64,000 bases of DNA, taken from Dendrophyllia cribrosa (lineage: Eukaryota; Cnidaria; Anthozoa; Scleractinia; Dendrophylliidae). Shown piece by piece: positions 39,701-45,700 of the stretch; within the stretch, counting starts at the first letter, position 1; each line of letters begins with the position of its first letter. Position numbers and translations under genes: made by a program. The notes beneath the pieces are model-generated. The model saw only the letters and a program-made list of their open reading frames with translations. It made no database searches and was not told the origin of the DNA. The stretch is from the NCBI GenBank assembly GCA_024195265.1, contig JAJLRJ010000013.1, positions 18,524,794-18,588,793 on the forward strand. Reading direction: 5' to 3'.

Positions 39701-42700
39701 AATGTATTTATCCGTTGCAAGAAATTTATTATTGACCACAAAAAACCGTTCATTTCCTGGGCCAAGTTGTTCGGAGGACGATTAGCGCTAATCCAGGGTT
39801 AATTACCATGACAACTCATATGTTCTGTTGACAGTTAATCCAGGATTAGTGCTAATCAGGCTTTGAACAACTCGGCCCTGATTTTTAACTCGTGAATGCG
39901 CGTAGCGTTGAACGAGTTATAGCAGTCGGCGATATGTAATGGTGACCCGCCTTACCCATGCGGACGTGAGAACAGCGTTAAAGGGAGGGGAGGGTGGGAG
40001 TTGGACGCAGGGGTGGGGGGTCGGTAAAACAAAACACCTAGGAGAGGGGATGGTCGGTGAACATTGAGCCCGCGATATGAAATGGTCACCTGTCTTACCC
40101 ATGGGGACAGTGCTGGAGGGTGGGGAGTTGGACGCAGGGGTGGGGGGGGTGTTGGTGGAACAAAACACCTAGGAAAGGGGATGGTCGTTGAACATTGAGC
40201 CCGCGATATGTGATGGTCGCCTGCCTTACCCATGAGGACAGTGCTGAAAGGTAGGGAGCTGGACGCACGGAGTGGGGGTCGGTGGAACAAAATGCCTAAC
40301 TGAGGGGTGGGTGCGAACGTTTCGTATTAACGTGTTGGCTCATTGGAACCTTTGATGTTATCTGTGAAAATACATTCGTTGACCCGACCACCCCATTGAT
40401 ACCATCACATCTTTATGGCCAACGTTGGTCGCATTAACGGGATTTTGCTGCACTAGATAATAGTCCAGTTTCGAATTCGCTATGGTCGCTGAATGAAAGC
40501 ATTGAAGACGCATTTTTACAGGGTTAGACTCGACCTGATGTAAAATATTCACAAATTCAGGCGAGAAGATGACCTGTTTAGAGCTCTGTCTATTGTATAA
40601 TTTTCAAATTTCACGCACCTTCTGCCGGTATTTGTGAATATTTTACATCAGGTCAAGTCTAACCCTGTATCAATGTGTCATTGGTGTTTGAATTCAGCGG
40701 TAATTTTAAATACGAAAATGGCTTATTCCATAAAACTGTTTTGAAGACCAGACTCTCCCTTAGTGTTTTCTAACGGTAGTTCGCTTTCTTTGCAGGAGTC
40801 TGGACAGATAAGTTTGTTGATAGAGACTTTACTGCAGATGTGTGACCGTGATGCAGTGGATAACCATAAGAGCTGCTCGGAGTACTTCTGGCTCATGAAC
40901 AGATACGCTACAATGGTTAGTGCATACATAAAATCATGGCCAATTGATTTAAGGATACTTCACTTTTTTCAGACATTTTTAGTGGACAATTTGAAAATCG
41001 CCGATAATTAATGTCAATTAAATCTAAATTTGAAATTTCATTAACCTACTGAGGACTTTACAGTTGAAATCTGTTTCCGAAAGACTAACAGTAAAATAAA
41101 GTGTATAATAAGATGCTCACTTCTCTTTTTCAGCATCGGAAGACTTGTAAACATCTAATTGATCAGGGGGCCTTTACCAAGTTCTTGCTCTTCTTGGTTG
41201 GACCAAATGCTGAAAACGTGAGTTGATCCATCTGTAAATAGCCAAGTGTGTGGCTAGGCAAGTTGCGTATGTGGTTGAGACAAGAATGAGTTAAGAATAT
41301 GGACTATTTTGTTGTGTTCCGCTTGAGATTGCAGCAAAACAAACTTCGCTGCCATTCGCTGGAAATAACCTTGGAAAATGACATTTTTTCACGCGACAAA
41401 AGACTCCACGATTTTTGGAATATTTTGGCAGCCGTGTCCAGGTTTTCTACGCCCGCCCCAGACCACTCCAACCAACCCCGCCATGAAAGCAGAGAAGACC
41501 CTGGGGTTACACATGCACATGTATTTATTGTCTTTGTATTGTAACCATCAGGGGTCCAACCGCAGATGGAGCTCGATTCAAGCGCAGGAGTTTACTCATC
41601 TGTACAGTGTACTAGCCACGCTAGTGTGCTCTTGTGACGTGTCCTCGCAGATTACAGTCGGTAAGAGAGATACAACAATTATAGAGCGTTTTCATCGGCG
41701 ACCATATTGGTGTTCCAAAACAAAGAAACGGCGGCCATATTGGTGTACCAAACCAATCCTCCGGGAATTGAACTCTATTTTTATGCAAACATTTTCTTTA
41801 GTTTCATTAAACCAATATGGCCGCTGGTCACGTGAGTGAAAACGCTCTATACAATACTTCACCACTATAGAGTTCTAAAGTGTGACGTCACAAAAACTAA
41901 CATTTGTGGGATTTGATTAGATATTCGGAAAGGGCATGACGAAAAATGCCCGCTTGCCAAAAATCAGCATCTTTGTTCGTTGCGTAATGAACAAAGGCCA
42001 AAATTAAAAGGATTTGTATGGAGTCATCAGAGCATAACAGTGCCAATATCTCACCCCCAAATTGCAATAAGATGCTGATTTTTGGCAAGCGGGCATTTTT
42101 CGTCATGCCCTTTCCGAATATCTAATCAAATCCCATAATTTCACAAATTTAGTTTTTGTGACGTCATCACTTTAGAACTCTATAGTATATACTACTTCAG
42201 CATTTTACAAGTCTACTGCTCTACTACACCATACCACTATATGCTGGAACTCACTCATCTGTACTGTGTAGTAGCCAAGCTTGTGACGTGTCCTCTCGAA
42301 AATAGTCGGTAAGAGAGATACACCAATTATACTTTACTTCACCACTATACTACTTTACCACTTTAGTAGTCTACTACTCTACTACACCATACCACTATAT
42401 GCTGGAACTTACTCATCTGTACTGTGTAATAGCCAAGCTAGTGTGCTCTTGTGACGTGTCTTCTCGATAACAGTCGGTAAAAGAGATACACCAGTTATAG
42501 CGTAGTGGGGACGAATAGTAGCTACTTTACAACGCCAAGTACGTACTACTTTACTACACGACTGTATGAGGAATTCACTCATCTGTAGACGTGTCAACAC
42601 AGATTACGGTAGGTTAGAGAGCTACACCAATTATTCTATACTTTATCGCCTTACAACTTTACCACGCCGAATTCTACTATTTCACTTGTTTATTCAAATG

Positions 42701-45700
42701 TTTATGCCTCGACTGGCCACGTTAAAAACTAAAAAAAGAACTGTTTTTGTTGATGGTGAAAAAGAGTGCTTAATCTATTGATGATTGTTTCTCGTTTAGA
42801 ACCCAGGTCTTTGCGGCCCATGTTCCTGGATACAGTCCGTGCGGACTCACTCATTTCCATGCCCTCTCAAATGGAAGACGCCATATTTGGCGTCAACAAT
42901 GATACTTACATCAGAGAGGTGAGGCTTGCAGGAATCTGATTCGCTTTCCTTTTTAACTCGTAGATATGCGAAGTGTAATGAATGGGTTATCGCAGACGGT
43001 GGCAAATATGCAAATGAGCACTCACTCGCTCGCTCCATCCCTCGGCTGTAAACTTTTTGTCACGTAATGTTTTAAATATTAGTTTCAATACGAATGCGTT
43101 GCGCAACAAGAACAACGTGAAACCAGCGATAACAAGTCAGGACAATTTCTTTTGTATACGAATATGAACAACAATAAGCTTAAAGATGTTTCGCATTTGG
43201 AATCCGTTAATGAATAAACCAAATTTATGCCTTTCATGTCTTAGCGTGACACAAATACGCATTGTTTGAAATAGGAGACAACTGGACACGGTTATGCGCT
43301 AAAAGGTCCTCAAGTAAAAATATATCCTTGCGTTTTTCTACTGAACAGTGTATGTAGACCTTAAATATCACACATATCATATCGCGGATTACGCTATTAA
43401 AAGATATCGATGTAAAAATATACGATAATAAACGATAATAAACTGACAGTTTATTCTAATCATTTTGAACTTGAAAATGGCGTCATGACGATACAGAAAC
43501 GTTGTTCCATGATTTTATCGTTTATTTTTACATGTTCATGTATTACAAAACCTTCACCTGTTAAGATAACGAGCCGTGTTTATAATTTAAACATACCGTG
43601 TATTGCATTACGCATTGTTAGATAAATTTGGCAGACTTATCAAAAGTGTTAATTGATACAATAAAGCTTCCACGAACCAGAGTGTCTCCCCAACCAAATC
43701 GACTAAGCACATGTCTAAATTTAAAATTTCTTTTTGACTACATTTTGACACCATTTTGTAAGGAAGGGTTGCTCAAATATGAGCCAGTGATGTGTAGGGC
43801 ATTAATGCGTTGGCTTCAGGAGCCTTTGATTTGTAATATAGCTGCTTTTTGTACCAAAAACAAGTAACGTACAGTTTGCAGTATTCAGTTTTATTGGGTC
43901 TTATACAAACCTCTCTTGTATTTTTGTTATTGAATATCCAGGTTTCTACAGCTATTTGTGATGTGATGGGTACATCACAGCAGATCGCCAACATGTTTAT
44001 CCACTGCAGCTGGTGCAATGAACACTTTAGCGTTAAAGTGTTACAGCATATAAGGGTATGTGGTGTCTTGATGGAATAATACCCTCTCAATGAGGAGTAC
44101 AAACTCCGTTGAAAGTAAAATTTTGTATTCAGTTTATGCCGAGCTTGTGGTTCTTCATATTCCAATCGGTGACGGGAGTGAAACCCATGACCCACCGTAC
44201 ACTGGTAGCATGCTCTCAGTCCACTGAGCTACATGGTGACACATGTCCTGCATACTGCTGGGATCAGAGAGGTCGAGAGTGTCATGTTCCGTGCTGTTTT
44301 ACTGTTGTAAATAATGTAGTCATAAACACACGGCATTCATGGAAAGCAGACATTTTTCTTTTTGTTTTTATTAATGTTTTATACTGGTTTTTAGTATATT
44401 GTAATTTAGAATGTAGATTTGAGTAATTTATAGTCATCGTCATCATGACTTTATTAATGTGTCAATATTACTAAATAATATAGTTTTGTAAGGCCTGATG
44501 TTCTTTTAACCGTGTTTAAATAAAGTTACTACTACTACTACTACTACTACTACTTCCACCGTCACCACTACCACTACCACTACCACCACCACCACCATCA
44601 CCACCACTACCACTACCACTACCACCACCACTACCACTACCACCACCACCACTACCACCACCACTACCACTACCACTACCACCACCACTACCACTACCAC
44701 CGCCACCACTACCACCACCACCACTACCACTACCACCACCACTACCACTACCACCACCACCACCACCACTACCACCACCACCACTACCACTACCACCACC
44801 ACCACTACCACTACCACCACCACTACCACTACCACCGCCACCACTACCACCACCACCACTACCACTACCACCACCACCACTACCACTACCACCACCACTA
44901 CCACTACCACCACCACCACTACCACCACCACCACTACCACTACCACTACCACCGCCACCACTACCACCACCACCACTACCACCACCACTACCACTACCAC
45001 CACCACCACTACCACTACCACCACCACCACCACTCTTGCTGCCGCTGCCGCTGCTACTAATACTACTACTACTTGTATGCAAACTTCATGGAAACAAACG
45101 TTTCATCGCAAATTCTCAGGCTAATTGATTTTGTCCATGAAGCTCATTAGACAGGCGATGAGTCACTTGCTGCTAAACAGGATGAGTGCTTTTCGATTCC
45201 ACTTGTTATGACCACTTCCCTTATTTGTATTTATTTTGCAGGTTCTTCTTGCTACTGTATCGGCAAATGACATGAAATACCTCTTTGGAGCTCTTCTTGA
45301 TTTACTGGTATGATTCATATTACTTCTAAAGTTTTTAACTCGTAAATACGCAAAGGGTTGAAAGAGTTATCGCAGTGGGGCAAACATTCACTCGATCGCT
45401 CGCTCCCTCCCTCGCTTGATCGACTGTTAACACTCAGCCCACGATATGTAATGGTCACCTGTCTTACTCATGGAGACAGTGCTGGAGGGAGGGGAGGGTG
45501 GGAGTACGACGCAATGGTGGGGTCGGTGAAGCAAAACGACTAGGAGAGGGGAAGGGAAGGGAGGGTCGGTGAATATTGAACCCACTATATGTGGTGGTCA
45601 CCTCCCTTACCAATAGGAACGGCGTTGGAAGGAGAGGAGGGTGGAGAGTTGGACGCAGGGGGTGGGGGGTCGTAAAGCAAAACGTCGAAAGGAGGGAAGG

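Noticed and set aside
44506..45082. Long Gly/Ser and poly-Val open frames on the minus strand
   Set aside because: They are translations of the ACT/ACC trinucleotide array in a USP24 intron and have no other coding support.
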